Source: Cannabis sativa
Lineage: Eukaryota > Streptophyta > Magnoliopsida > Rosales > Cannabaceae
Direction: 5' to 3'
DNA length: 64,000 bases
Assembly: GCF_029168945.1 (NCBI RefSeq)
Contig: NC_083605.1
Span: 27,045,280-27,109,279 of the forward strand
This document shows, piece by piece, positions 45,397 to 57,264 of the stretch (position 1 is its first letter; every line of letters starts with the position of its first letter). The notes under the pieces are model-generated. The model saw only the letters and a list, made by a program, of their open reading frames with translations, did not search any database and was not told the origin of the DNA. The position numbers and the translations under genes are program-made.

Positions 45397-47289
45397 TGTT
45401 GGGTTTTATGCCATAAATAAAACTCATTTCAATATAATCAGATTTACTTATTAATAAAGATCAAAAATAACATTTTATGTTGGATGGTTCACATGATTTT
45501 TTTCATGATTATATACACATAATGTATGAATTCTATTTAAGTCCAGAACATATGAATTTGTTAAAGATTATAGTGTTGTCAGCACGGTGGAATATAATCT
45601 TAATTATATGTTCGAAAGTTTATTCCTTGATTTGTCAGTTCACTGGATTTAGACTAACATGATAATCAGCGATAGGTATTCTTACACCTTGGATAAGTGC
45701 TATGTCCTTTCCAGGGCATTGGCAAAGTTTACCAGCATCGGATGTATAGAGTATACATTGGAAGGGACCGATATTGAACTTTGATTAGATATATTAAAAT
45801 TTACCGTAATATCTATTCAATTCAATATCACCCGTTGATCCTAGATCAAATGATCTTAATCATGATATGATTAGGTTCCATCTCAAGAGTACTATACATG
45901 TTCTTTGATTTGTTAGTTAAGCCTACTTTTGGGTCAGGGTGATACGTACATTTTGGGAACATGACAGTATAATTGAGTGGGAGCGCTAACATAAATATGG
46001 AGTCTATAACTTCTATAGGAATTTAGAAGTGAAACGATGATATCCTTCGAGCTTGGCTAAACAGAGATAAATGGTAGAGATCTCATTTCACTTCGCTGAA
46101 ATATCATTTATACGGAGCTAAGTGTTTTAAGGATGAAATACATTGAAGGTGTAATGGTAATTTAGTTCCTATTCAATGTAGATCATCTATTAGATGGTCA
46201 TTGATCAAATTAGGATTATAACAATGGATAATTAAATAGCGTATATGTATCGTGGAACATATAGAGCGTTCTATATGACTGAGAGTGCAATTCCAAGCTC
46301 TAAGTGTGGATTCAATAAGGAATTAATAAGTTAGGAAATTTACTTAGTAAATTCGGTTCGACTTATTGGAAGCTTGGTTTATATAGGCCCATGGTCCCCA
46401 TACTAGAGGAGACCATACTACTTGTAAGACTCAGTTAATTGATTTTGATTAATCAATTATAATTCTAAAGTTAGATTGTGTCTAGTTTATGAATTTTCAC
46501 TATGTTATGGCTTCATTGTGAAGAAATAGTATTTTGGGGTTAATTTGTTAATTAAGAGACTTTATGGAGTCTAATTAATAAATATTATAAATTAAAATTT
46601 GATTTGATAGTTATTTTAAGTATTAAATAAATTGTTTGGCATTTATAAGGTTGAATTGGAAAATATGGTATTATTGAAAAGAAGAATAAGTGGCTGAAAT
46701 AAAGTGGCAAAATTGCAACTAGAGATTGGTCCACTTATTGTGTATGGCCAAGAGGTATTTTTCCCTAATATTTTATTCTTTTTTAATCAATTTAATTCAA
46801 GCCTAACCCTATTGAAGAATAGTATAAAAGGAAGGTTATGGTCTCATTATCTAAATAATGCCTCCAAAGCTAATAACCTAGCTTTTGATGAGACCTCTTC
46901 CTTCTTCTTTCTTCTTCAATTTCGAAAACACTATAGCCTATCTTCACAAATATTTTCCAGCCATTAGTTAATGAGTGAGTGCCCACACACATCAAGTGGT
47001 ATCTCAATCATAGTGTGTAAGAGTGTAGGAGAATCCAATCAATAAGAAGGAGATTCAGCATCAAAGGAAGTAGAGAAAGAGATCCAGGTTCAGATCTTGG
47101 TGATGCTCTGCTACAGAAAAGAATCAAGGGCTAGAGATCTGAATGGAAGGAGTCATTATATTCCGCTGCACCCAATGTAAGGTTTTCTTAAACCCTTATG
47201 TGTTTATTTCATTGTTTTAGAATTCATCTTAGGATGTTAATGAAACATACATGGTAGTAAGTCTAGATCCTGGTAAAATATTTCCAATA
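45397..47289 (+). repeat. Copia LTR (1893 bp)
   Basis: TGTTGGGTTTTATGCCA...CCAATA; the usual terminal CA has become TA. TATA box TATAAAAG at 46823-46830. Inserted into the gag zinc-knuckle region of gypsy C. The 87-codon ORF at 46704 overlaps the promoter and is not a gene. Confidence 0.92.
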
Positions 47290-47291
47290 AC

Positions 47292-47308
47292 TGGCCTCGA
47301 AGCCATGG
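47292..47308 (+). promoter_or_regulatory. Copia primer binding site
   Basis: TGGCCTCGAAGCCATGG; differs from the family site in the middle. Confidence 0.8.
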
Positions 47309-47559
47309 TAATAATTTACTTTCATGAAATTATAACTAAAACGATGTTCTATGTTGATTTTGATGGTTTCATGTAGTTTATGTGCTTATTTGATGATAGT
47401 TTAGAAATCACAATATATGTTAATGAAATATTTTTTATTTCGATCTGGAATTATTTTTTCTGGAAAGTAGACAAAAAAAAATAATAAATTTAGGATTTTA
47501 CAAAATCTAATTTGGATTTTTTATGAATTAGTTATGATTTTTTTTGAATTTGAATGAAA

Positions 47560-47790
47560 AAATCTAAAATCGGGTTGCACACGCACGCGGGGGTACTAGG
47601 AGACGCTCGGACAACACCCTCATTCAGACAAGGAGCTGACCGAGAATTCTCAGACACAGCTCTGTCTGAAGGGGTGCGGGTGCTCACGCCAAGTATCCTC
47701 GGCCATCACAGGCTGCTTGCAGCCTCTTTTCTCGGCAGTTTCACTGCTTTCGCGCGCGCAGGGGTATGCAATGCATACCCCTGTGCACCA
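47560..47790 (+). ncRNA. GC-rich structured leader island with nested hairpins
   Basis: Nested inverted repeats: CACCC (47615) with GGGTG (47676), TTCAGACA (47623-47630) with TGTCTGAA (47663-47670), GAGCTG (47633-47638) with CAGCTC (47657-47662), and a GAGAATTCTC tip (47642-47651). Downstream AGGCTGC/GCAGCCT (about 47710-47725) and the conserved terminal hairpin with arms GGGGTATGC and GCATACCCC (47761-47781). This is the best-paired copy of the island. The function (packaging or dimerisation) is inferred. Confidence 0.6.
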
Positions 47791-49189
47791 ATTTTATTTT
47801 CTTCATAACTTTTGATTCAAAAATCGTTTTTCATTGAAACAAAAGCCAATTTTTGGTAGAATTTTGTGTAGAATCTAAATTTTCCATTAAAAATCTAATT
47901 TTCAGAGTAAAATTAATTTTTATTAATTTTTTAATTAATGAAAATTAGTTTCTGATATTAGTAGGCTTTGAATTTTGAAAATTTGATTTCTCACAAAGGA
48001 GCCTTATGGTTATTTTTGAAATTTTAGATTATTTTATTTATTTTAATTATAAGATCTGATATTTTTTTAAAAAAAAAATTAAATGATCTTACTTTGATAT
48101 TAAAATATTATCTTTTAAAATAATCTTGTTCAAATTTAAAAGTTTGCTAACCATATCATATTTTTTTTTTCAAATTTGTTATTTTTTTGAAATATATTTT
48201 ATTAATTAAAATTATAAGATTAGGAATATGTTAGGTTTAACAGTTTATCCTATTAGAGATTTTTTTTTATTAAAATTATATTTTGGCAAAAATAACATGA
48301 AGATTTAAAAAATTGGTTAGTTTAGTTTGATTAGATATTTTACGGTTTCAAACCATAAATTTTTCAAACTTATTATTATTATTACTATTATTTTTAAATA
48401 TTCTAACCATATAAAATATCTTATTTTTCAATTAGTTTATTTATGTAATATTTAAATTTATTAAATTATAAGACGCAGAATATAATATTGAAATATCTAA
48501 ATTTAAAATTCAAGATATTTTATTATATTATCTTATTAGAAATTTTTAAATAAATTTAAATTTTGAATAAACTTGATATTTGAAAAATTGGTTAGATGTT
48601 TTTGATTTTTTGTTAGAATTTAGGAAATTTAGGAGTTAGTTGAATTTTGAATTTTTTCAAATATTCTCTAACAACCTAAATGTGAATTCTAATTAAGATA
48701 TTTATTTTAAAATTTAAATTTTATTTTAAATTTTAAAATTGAGATATTTTAGCTTACTTTCCAGGTATTCCAGATCAGTTATTTGTTTGTATTGTTTGAT
48801 TATATTATTATGTATTCAAATTTTTTTTCAAACCTATTATTTATTTGATCTAAATTGCTATGATTAACTTGCTGATTGATCAAATGATCTGATTTTAATC
48901 ATAGTCCAATTGTCAATAAATCTTATAAATAATTTGTAATAGGTAATTTTTGCTATTTCTTTCATCTGTGTAAACCTAGTAACATGATAGGGCCTACCCA
49001 AATCATTTGACCTGTGTGAGCCTATATGTTTGCTATTGGGCTTACATGCATATAGGAAGCCCATTTAAGTTTTACTAAGTAAATGGACTAGGTTACTAAA
49101 ATAAATTTTGACATAAGTAAATTTATTTAGGCCCAATTAGATTTGGGCTTATTCAATGAATAACAATTGTTTATTTAAAGGTTAAATTC

Positions 49190-49295
49190 TTCTCTTTTGG
49201 GCCTTGTGTGAGAGTTGGGGACCAATAGAAGTGGGTACGACATACTGAACCCAGCTCCCCTCACATGAACTACCCCAATTGTGAAGGCCCATTTG
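49190..49295 (+). promoter_or_regulatory. Conserved leader island 2
   Basis: TTGTGTGAGAGTTGGGGACC ... GAACCCAGCTCCCCTCACA; same island as at 19480 and 28215. Confidence 0.55.
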
Positions 49296-50691
49296 CCTTA
49301 TTTAAATAATTGTATTAGGTTAATTATATTAGTCTAACCTAATTAAAATTGAATTAGCAACATAATTAACTTTTAAAATATATGAAATTTATTTTTCATT
49401 TAATATTTCAAAGTTAATTTTAGAAAAACACTTAGTTAATCATATATATTCTATATAGTTATTTCTAGTACTAATTATATTTCTAATATTTAATTAGGAA
49501 AATATCATAGATTATGAAATTAATTGTTTAATAATTAATTTTGGTACAATCGAAGTGAAGTATATTTTTCCTAGTATTAAACTAGAATTAATAATTAAGT
49601 CTCCTCTATACTTAATTATTTATTTCTTGAACTTAATACATTTTAATTAAATTTAAAATTAAAATATCTAAGATGATTTTCATAATGATACTTAAATATT
49701 ATTATTCTCATGTTATTTAATTAAAATTGAAAATTATTTTATGTTTGAAATCTTATTTCAGAATAACTTAAATTTGAATAATTTTCAAAATATATTTTAT
49801 TTTATTTTATTAATCTTTTTCTCACAATTTCAAAATTGCATTTCTTAAATTCAGAAATTTCGAATTTTATTTAAAAATAGATTAAGTTGAAAATTATTTA
49901 CTTTAATTTTGGACCAACTTAAATCAATGATTTTTTCATTTAATGATTAATTAAAATAAATGAACTAAAATATATTATAATTAGAAATTGAATTAATTAG
50001 TCAATGAAAGTCTAGATAGTTATTATCTATTTTGCTTGAAGTATTTTTCTAGTGTATTTAATTAAATAGAAAATTAATATTTAAGTTGATTTTCATCATA
50101 ATACTTAAATATTTGAAATTTTTCTTTAATATTTAATTAAATATGAAAATTATATGTTTTGTTGTAAATTAATTTTATTAAATAATTTTGCGCCAGCATT
50201 AAATTAGAATAGTTTTTTCCAGGATTTATTTTTATTTTATTTTAACAAGCAATTTCAAAAATTGTATTCTTAAATTCTTCAATTTTTCGAAATGCAATAT
50301 ATATTTATGGAAAATTGAATTTGAGTTGTAAATTAATTTAAATTTATTTTGAAACAACTTAAATTGAATAATTTTCTAAATATTTATTGGAAATTATTAC
50401 TAACATAGCAGTAATTCATTTTATTTTCATATCCATCTAAGTATAATTTATAAATATTAAATTAAAATTTATATTTAGAATTTTTCATTCTAAATTGGTA
50501 ATTTTAATTAAATAAATATATATTTAAAATAAATTTATTAAAATAAATATTAGAAGAAAATACACTTTAAATAATGAGCTTTATTATTAGGAAATTCGAT
50601 CTCCATTGGTTGTTTTACATAGCTTTTGTTTTAGTGAGTAATCCTCCCCAATGGAGGAACGTTCATTAGCAAGTTAGCACCGTTTACAGAG

Positions 50692-52345
50692 CATATAATT
50701 TCCGACCTGTAAATAGGCGCCCATACACCTATTTACAGAGCTTAACAGATGAGCATGAACGTTCAATACCAGGGTACGACCACTATACCACATACACAAC
50801 GTACCTAGCTGTACGAGTGTTGGTAGGGTTTACCTCGATCAGTGAGTAACACTGAGTAATGTACCACACACCTTAGCATTTTCCTATGCTTGTGTTGGTA
50901 TCACCGTATCGTACTCAAATCAACAACAATCACTGTACCAATACACTCTATAACTTAATTATACAAGTGTTGGTAGTGTTTAACATAACTCAAGCATGCA
51001 TATATAAACACATATACACACATTCAGATAATCACATCATACATTATACACAGTTCTTACCTGTTTTCCGAATTCAAGTGTGCTGGCCGACCTGAACGGA
51101 ATTCACGTGCTAGATGGATGCCCTAATCACAATAACGGTAACACAGATGAGTGACTCGCCAAATCACTTTTCGGGACTTAAAACTCGAAACTAAAAGTTT
51201 CCCTATCAATAAACCTCATGGCAATACCCTATATAACCCAAAATTGGCTAAAACTAGGGTTCTGGAAAAACCCCCAACAGGCAGACCGGATCCAACCGGT
51301 ATCCCGGTTCTGGGTCACCAACCTGGCCGACCGGCTGGTATAGACCACCCGAACCGGAATTCCGGCTCATCCGCGAAACCCAAAAATTTATCCCCCTTGA
51401 TTCAAATCAAGCCCAATCTTTACCAAACTCTCCTGTATACCTATACAATGCATACACAATGATTTCCAGGCAGTAATTCACAGAACAAACCATCACAACC
51501 CAAGTTGCCATTAATGAACAAAGCTTGAACTTTAAACCTAAATTTGCATAAAAACTATCTACAGCCATTAAAACCAGTAGCTAGGACTTAGAATCAACTC
51601 ATCTAAACCCTAAAATTCGAACCTTAAACTTACCTAAACCCAACAGCCACCATATGACAAATTCATTAATTCAAACTATCATAAACTTGAAAATTCACAT
51701 ACACAATGATTCTAGGGTTTACCTTGCTTTGATTCCTCTTGAATCCTTAGCTGAAAACACAACTTAAGCTCCCAAAATTCCTTGCCCCTTGCTGCCTTCG
51801 AAGAGAGAAAGAGAGAAGAGAGAGCTTCTCTTGATTTTCTTTGATTTTTTCCTTATTTTCCAAATGAAAAATGAGTTAATTACTTAACTCTTCCAAATTA
51901 GATGCTAGGTGTCAACTATATGGGCAGCCACCACACTAACCTTAACCAAAAGACTAAAATGCCCCTAGACTTAAAACTAGGGTATTTCTAAAGCTAGGGG
52001 TAAAATGGTCAAAATCCATAACCCCGCTCAATCCCGGTAATTTATTTTCTCTAAAATATTCCCCACTATAAAATAGGGTTCTAAAATTACCCATGTGATT
52101 AATCTAGCCATCCATCGCATTTTCCGTTGTCGCCGAATAAAAATTACAAAAATAACATATTACACATATAAGCTAGATAATACCCCTAGAGTTTAATAAA
52201 ATCTCCGAAATTGAGAAATTATAACTCTAATATTTATTTCTAAATATTGGGGTCCACATTAAAATTTAATTCACAAATAATAATAAAATAATAAAAATTA
52301 GTGCTAATTGCCTTTACTAATTCATAAACTAGAGCGGTCATTACA
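50692..52345 (-). repeat. 3' LTR of gypsy D (1654 bp, left end missing)
   Basis: Matches 57673-59328. Contains an 11-bp perfect hairpin with arms CTGTAAATAGG (50707-50717) and CCTATTTACAG (50728-50738), and CCGG-type palindromes at 51285-51370. No gene. Confidence 0.93.
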
Positions 52346-52366
52346 ATTATCCCCCCGTTAATAGGA
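52346..52366 (-). promoter_or_regulatory. Polypurine tract of gypsy D
   Basis: Minus strand reads ACGGGGGGATAAT before the LTR. The pol stop codon TAA (52349-52347) and the last two glycine codons are inside the tract. Confidence 0.9.
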
Positions 52367-53556
52367 TTTCGTCCCCGAAATCTAACCTGAATAGCTCTGG
52401 ATGTTGAGTCCTCATATCTGACTCCAACTCCCAGGTGGCTTCTTCCACCTTACTATTCCTCCAGAGCACCTTAACCGGTAATAGTCTTGTTCCGAAGAAC
52501 TTTTTCTTTTCTATCCAAAATCTGAACAGGTTGCTCTTCATAGGATAAGTCTGGTTGAAGTTCAAGGGCTTCATAACTCAAGACATGAGTCGGGTCTGAC
52601 ACGTATTTCCTTAACATAGAAATGTGAAATACGTCATGAACAGCTGACAATGCTGGTGGTAAGGCTAGCCGATACGCTACCTGCCCGACCTTCTCAAGTA
52701 TCTGAAATGGCCCAATGAACCTAGGGCTTAACTTACCCTTCTTCCCGAAGCGTCTAATACCCTTCATTGGTGAAACCCGCAGGAAAACATGTTCCCCTGC
52801 CTGAAATGTAACATCTCTGCGCTTCGGATCAGCATAACTTTTCTGCCTGCTTTGAGAAGCAAGCATCCGAGCCTTGATCTTATCAATAGCTTCATTGGTC
52901 CTCTGCACTAACTCAGGACCCAGGTACTTCCTTTCTCCTGTCTCGTCCCAATGAATAGGAGAACGACATTTTCTACCATATAACATCTCATAGGGAGCCA
53001 TCCCTATTGTACTTTGGTAGCTGTTGTTGTAGGAGAATTCAATTAGAGGCAAGTACTTAACCCATGAACCCTCAAAGTCCATGACACAGGCTCGCAATAG
53101 GTCTTCTAAAATCTGGATAGTTCTTTCTGACTGACCATCAGTCTGAGGGTGAAAGGCTGTACTAAACTTTAACTTGGTACCCATAGCCTTCTGGAGACTC
53201 ACCCAAAACTTCGATGTGAACTTTGGATCCCTGTCTGATACAATAGATTTAGGGGCTCCATGGAGACGAACTATCTCCTTCACATACAATTCAGCATATT
53301 GATCCACTGAATATGTAACTTTCACTGGTAAGAAGTGAGCTGACTTTGTGAATCTGTCCACGATGACCCAAACAGAATCATACATCCCTGTGGTTCTAGG
53401 CAAACCAGTTACGAAGTCCATTGTGATGTCCTCCCACTTCCATTCTGGAAGGACTAAAGGCTGTAATAACCCTGCCGGCCTCTGATGTTCAGCCTTAATC
53501 TGCTGGCAAGTTAAACATTTGGACACGTAGTCCACCACATCTCTTTTCATCCCATA
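52347..53556 (-). pseudogene. Gypsy D integrase and chromodomain-like tail
   Basis: Frame 53550-52471 carries the integrase finger end (CLTCQQIK), core ([33 protein letters not shown]), the GPFQILEKVGQVAYRLALPP region and HISMLRKYV. A one-base shift near 52480 moves it out of frame. The tail continues in another frame (52574-52347) as VKVLWRNSKVEEATWELES and ends FGDEILL-T-G-G-stop, resembling the Tekay chromodomain tail. Upstream, a TAA at 53554-53556 breaks the link to RNase H: after PYFW a stop stands where other copies continue with tryptophan or serine. Confidence 0.92.
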
Positions 53557-54225
53557 TTACCAGAAGTAGGGTTTCAAATCCTGATACATCTTGGTGGTTC
53601 CCGGATGCAACGAATAAGGTGTGGTGTGAGCTTCATCAAGTATCTCTTTCTTAAGCTCATCCACACTAGGAACACAAACTCGAACTTTATAAAGTAACAT
53701 TCCACTGTTCGAGACTGTAAAACCTTTAGGCCGACCAGCTATCACTTCATCTCGAACTTTAACTAGTTCGGGATCTTCCAGTTGTGCGTTTCTGATTCTC
53801 TCCAACAGATCAGATTGGAGTGTTAAATTATGTAGTTTCCCGACCATGAATTCAATTCCTGCACTAACCATTTCCGAGGCTAGCTGAGGAGCTATCATAA
53901 CCGTAGTACACACTTGACCGGGACCTTTTCTGCTCAGAGCGTCGGCCACAACATTAGCTTTCCCGGGGTGATACAGTATTTCACAATCGTAGTCCTTAAC
54001 CAACTCCAACCACCTTCTCTGCCTCATATTCAGATCTTTTTGGGTGAAAAAGTATTTAAGACTTTTATGATCCGTATAAATCTCACACTTTTCACCGTAA
54101 AGATAATGTCGCCAAATCTTTAAAGCAAAAACCACAGCAGCGAGCTCTAAATCATGAGTTGGGTAACGCTGCTCATAATCCTTCAGTTGACGAGAGGCAT
54201 AAGCTATGACTCTGTCAGCTTGCAT
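53557..54225 (-). pseudogene. Gypsy D RNase H and integrase zinc finger
   Basis: Continues RNase H at [47 protein letters not shown], then the integrase HH finger part ([17 protein letters not shown]). It begins after a one-base shift near 54235, where DASRQGLGC of relatives is disrupted, and ends at the stop before MKRDVVDYV. Confidence 0.9.
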
Positions 54226-56720
54226 CAGAACGCATCCTGCACTCGTCTGGATGCATCACAATACACAACAAATTTCTCTTGATCTGATGGCAAAGCTAAC
54301 ACCGGAGCTGTTATCAAACGCTGCTTCAACTCCTGAAATCTTAATTCACACTTATCTGACCACACAAATCTCTGATTTTTCTTGGTCAATTCAGTTAGGG
54401 GCATAGAAAGTTTAGAAAATCCTTCGACGAAACGTCGATAATACCCTGCTAACCCGAGAAAACTTCGAATTTCTGTCACAGACTTGGGCCTCGGCCAATT
54501 CTTCACTGATTCTATCTTGTTTGGATCAACCATAATTCCATTTTTCCCAACTATGTGACCCAAAAAGGACACCTCGGACAACCAGAATTCGCACTTTTTG
54601 AACTTGGCATACAGCTTGTGATCTCTAAGTCGCTGTAACACCATTCGGAGATGATGCTCGTGCTCCTCTTCTGACTGAGAGTACACAAGAATGTCATCGA
54701 TAAACACTATAACGCAGTTATCGAGGAAATCCTTGAATACCCTATTCATGAGATCCATAAAGGCCGCAGGAGCATTAGTCAATCCGAATGACATTACCAG
54801 AAACTCATAGTGCCCATATCTGGTTCTAAAAGCAGTCTTCGGTATGTCCTCCTCCCGAATTCTGAGTTGATGATAACCAGACCGTAAATCAATCTTCGAA
54901 AACACCGTCTTTCCTTGAAGCTGATCGAACAGATCATCGATCCTAGGCAACGGGTACTTGTTCTTAATCGTCAGCTTGTTTAGTTCCCGATAATCAATAC
55001 ACATTCTGAGGGAACCATCTTTCTTCTTTACAAAAAGAACCGGAGCTCCCCAGGGCGATACACTGGGTCGAATAAACCCAATATCAAGCATCCCCTGAAG
55101 TTGTAACTTAAGCTCCTTGAGTTCCGCTGGAGCCATTCTATATGGAGCTTTAGAAACAGGTTCGACTCCAGGTGCCAGATCAATTACGAAATCAATCTCT
55201 CGCTGTGGCGGCAATCCCGGCAATTCCTCGGGAAACACATCAAGAAAATCTTTCACCACCCGGACTATCTCAGGCCCAAATGTTTCAGGTCTGCTGGAGT
55301 CAAATACTACCGCTAGAAATCCTATACAACCATTGCATAGTAAATCCCTAGCTCTCAACACAGAAATAACTGGGATCCGAGACCCCTGAATCGATCCAAC
55401 ATAAACAAATGGATCTTCACCTTCCGGCTGAAAAATCACCATTTTACGTCTACAATCTATACTGGCCGAATACTTGGATAGAAAATCCATTCCCAGTATA
55501 ATATCAAACTCAGTTAATTTCAATTCTATAAGGTCAGTACTCAATTCCCTATCTTCGATCCTAATCGGCATAGACCTAATGCGCCTATTAGAGATAACCA
55601 ATTCCCCGCTAGGCATTAGGGTTCCAAACCCTCTTTCTAAAATGTCACAAGGTCTACCCAAAAGATCAATCACCCTTGTAGCCACATATGAACGTGTAGC
55701 TCCCGAGTCAAATAATACTGTAAATAACAAGTTGTTGACGGGAAGCTGACCTGTCACAACAGAAGGACTGGCTGCAGCATCAGCTTGGGTGATGGCAAAC
55801 ACACGAGCAGGAACCGGTTTCACCTCAACTTTTGGCTCCTCTTTCTTTGCCTGGGGGCAATCTTTCTTGAAATGCCCCACCATGCCACATAGAAAGCATG
55901 TCTTCCGGTTACACTCTCCCGGATGATGTTTCTTGCACCTTGGACACTCAGGATAAGAATAACCCTGTCGTCCTCCTCTACCTTGGTTCCCACGGAACCG
56001 CTTGCTTTGCCCCGAGCCACCAGAAGCTGGAACAACCTTTCTTTTCTGCTCAATGGTGGAGTCACCACCATCCCTACCATAAACAGGAGTAGGAACAGTG
56101 GGGGTTCCACCAACACTCGGAGTCACCCGGGGCTCCTGAAGAAATTTTACTGCACCTTCGGCTCTCAAAGCCTTCTCAACCATATCTGCATACGTGGTTG
56201 CTTCGGTAGTGGTAATAACCAGATCATGCCGGATCTTTGCACTCAAACCCGCTAAATATTTTTCTTTCTTACTAAAGTCCGTGGGCACAATTCCTGCTGC
56301 CAATTTAGCCAACCGATCAAATTTCGTTGTATACTCAGTGACTGACATACCCTCAGTCTGAACTAGATCAGTGAACTCTTTCCGCTTTGCACTGCGGACC
56401 GCTTCATTGTAATACTTGGAGTTAAATAACTCCCTGAATTCTTCCCAAGTCATCAGCGTGACGTCCCGTGTGAGGGTTATCAATTCCCACCACACAAGGG
56501 CATCTTCCTGAAACTGGAAAGTGGCGCAGGTCACCCGATCATTTCCAACCACTCCCATAAAGTTGAGAATACGCTCAATCATCGAAAGCCATTGCTCGGC
56601 CTTCATCACATCAGGGCCTCCCAGAAACACTGGAGGTGCCTGTTTTCGAAATCTTTCGTACAACGGTTCCATACGGTTGCCAACAACGGGTTGTTCTCGC
56701 CGGCACCGCTGGAACTGCAA
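54225..56720 (-). pseudogene. Gypsy D gag, protease and reverse transcriptase (831-codon frame)
   Basis: The longest frame in the window. From [18 protein letters not shown] it has the gag domain, then a zinc knuckle [14 protein letters not shown], a protease with [14 protein letters not shown] with [30 protein letters not shown] and [14 protein letters not shown], and the first strand of RNase H (VVYCDASR). The N-terminal part of gag is in another frame (56982-56611), joined by a one-base shift near 56700. The 3' end breaks at 54225-54240. Apart from these shifts the sequence looks well preserved. Confidence 0.94.
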
Positions 56721-56982
56721 CGGCCTGAACTTCTTGAGGAGGCACGGCAGGAGGACCCTGCTGCCTCAGCCTCTGAATCTCTTCATCTTGCTGACGAATT
56801 CTCTCTTGCATTTCAGCAAATCTTTGCTCCCAATCAGGAGGAGCTTGAGGTGGATTTACAGGGCGACCACCCTGAGCTCTACCACGGCCACGGCCGCGAC
56901 CACGGGGATTTTGAGGATTCCCCTGACCGCCTCCGGCCTCAACCATGCCACCCTGGCTTCTTGTATTTCGCGGGGCGTCCAT
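56611..56982 (-). pseudogene. Gypsy D gag N-terminus
   Basis: Starts MDAPRNTRSQGGMVEAGGG, a Gly/Arg-rich stretch, then a Glu/Gln-rich predicted coiled coil (WEQRFAEMQERIRQQDEEI). Homologous to the start of gypsy A gag at 5111. It leaves frame near 56700 just before EQPVVGN. Confidence 0.9.
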
Positions 56983-57247
56983 TTAATAGGACTTAGCCTG
57001 CGAATCCATAAGGTAGGCAGGTTAGACGGCGATCAAAATTAACACCGCTCTTAATAGCAAAAAGGCAACGCACTTTCTTTTCTTTTTAAAGAAATATATT
57101 TAATTTAAATCTAATATGCTTCCTAACATGCTTTTACATCACACTTATTTAAAATACTAAACAAGTACGGGCTTACTGAACCGTGAACCGAGCTTTCTCT
57201 GATGAAGATTGTACATGTCATAGCAAGCTTCGGTAGACAAACCTGGC

Positions 57248-57260
57248 GGCTCTGATACCA
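57248..57260 (-). promoter_or_regulatory. Primer binding site of gypsy D
   Basis: Minus strand TGGTATCAGAGCC, four bases from the LTR at 57265. Confidence 0.95.
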
Positions 57261-57264
57261 AAAT

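Larger units (their letters stand above)
47309..50691 (+). mobile_element. Copia long leader, third plus-strand copy
   Basis: Same islands as the other leaders: GC-rich island (47560-47790), island 2 (49190-49295), start of the modules (50580-50685). Cut at about 50686-50691 by gypsy D; about 140 bp present in the copy at 21199-21299 are missing at this junction. No gene. Confidence 0.85.

Noticed and set aside
46704..46967. 87-codon ORF repeated at 63008, looking like a conserved gene
   Set aside because: It overlaps the LTR TATA box and is conserved only because the LTRs are duplicates; no protein character.
50886..51095. 69-codon ORF identical to one at 57867
   Set aside because: Lies in the two LTRs of gypsy D, which are copies of each other; composition is not protein-like.
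56521..57042. 173-codon plus-strand ORF
   Set aside because: Antisense to gypsy D gag; the minus-strand frame has clear gag motifs.
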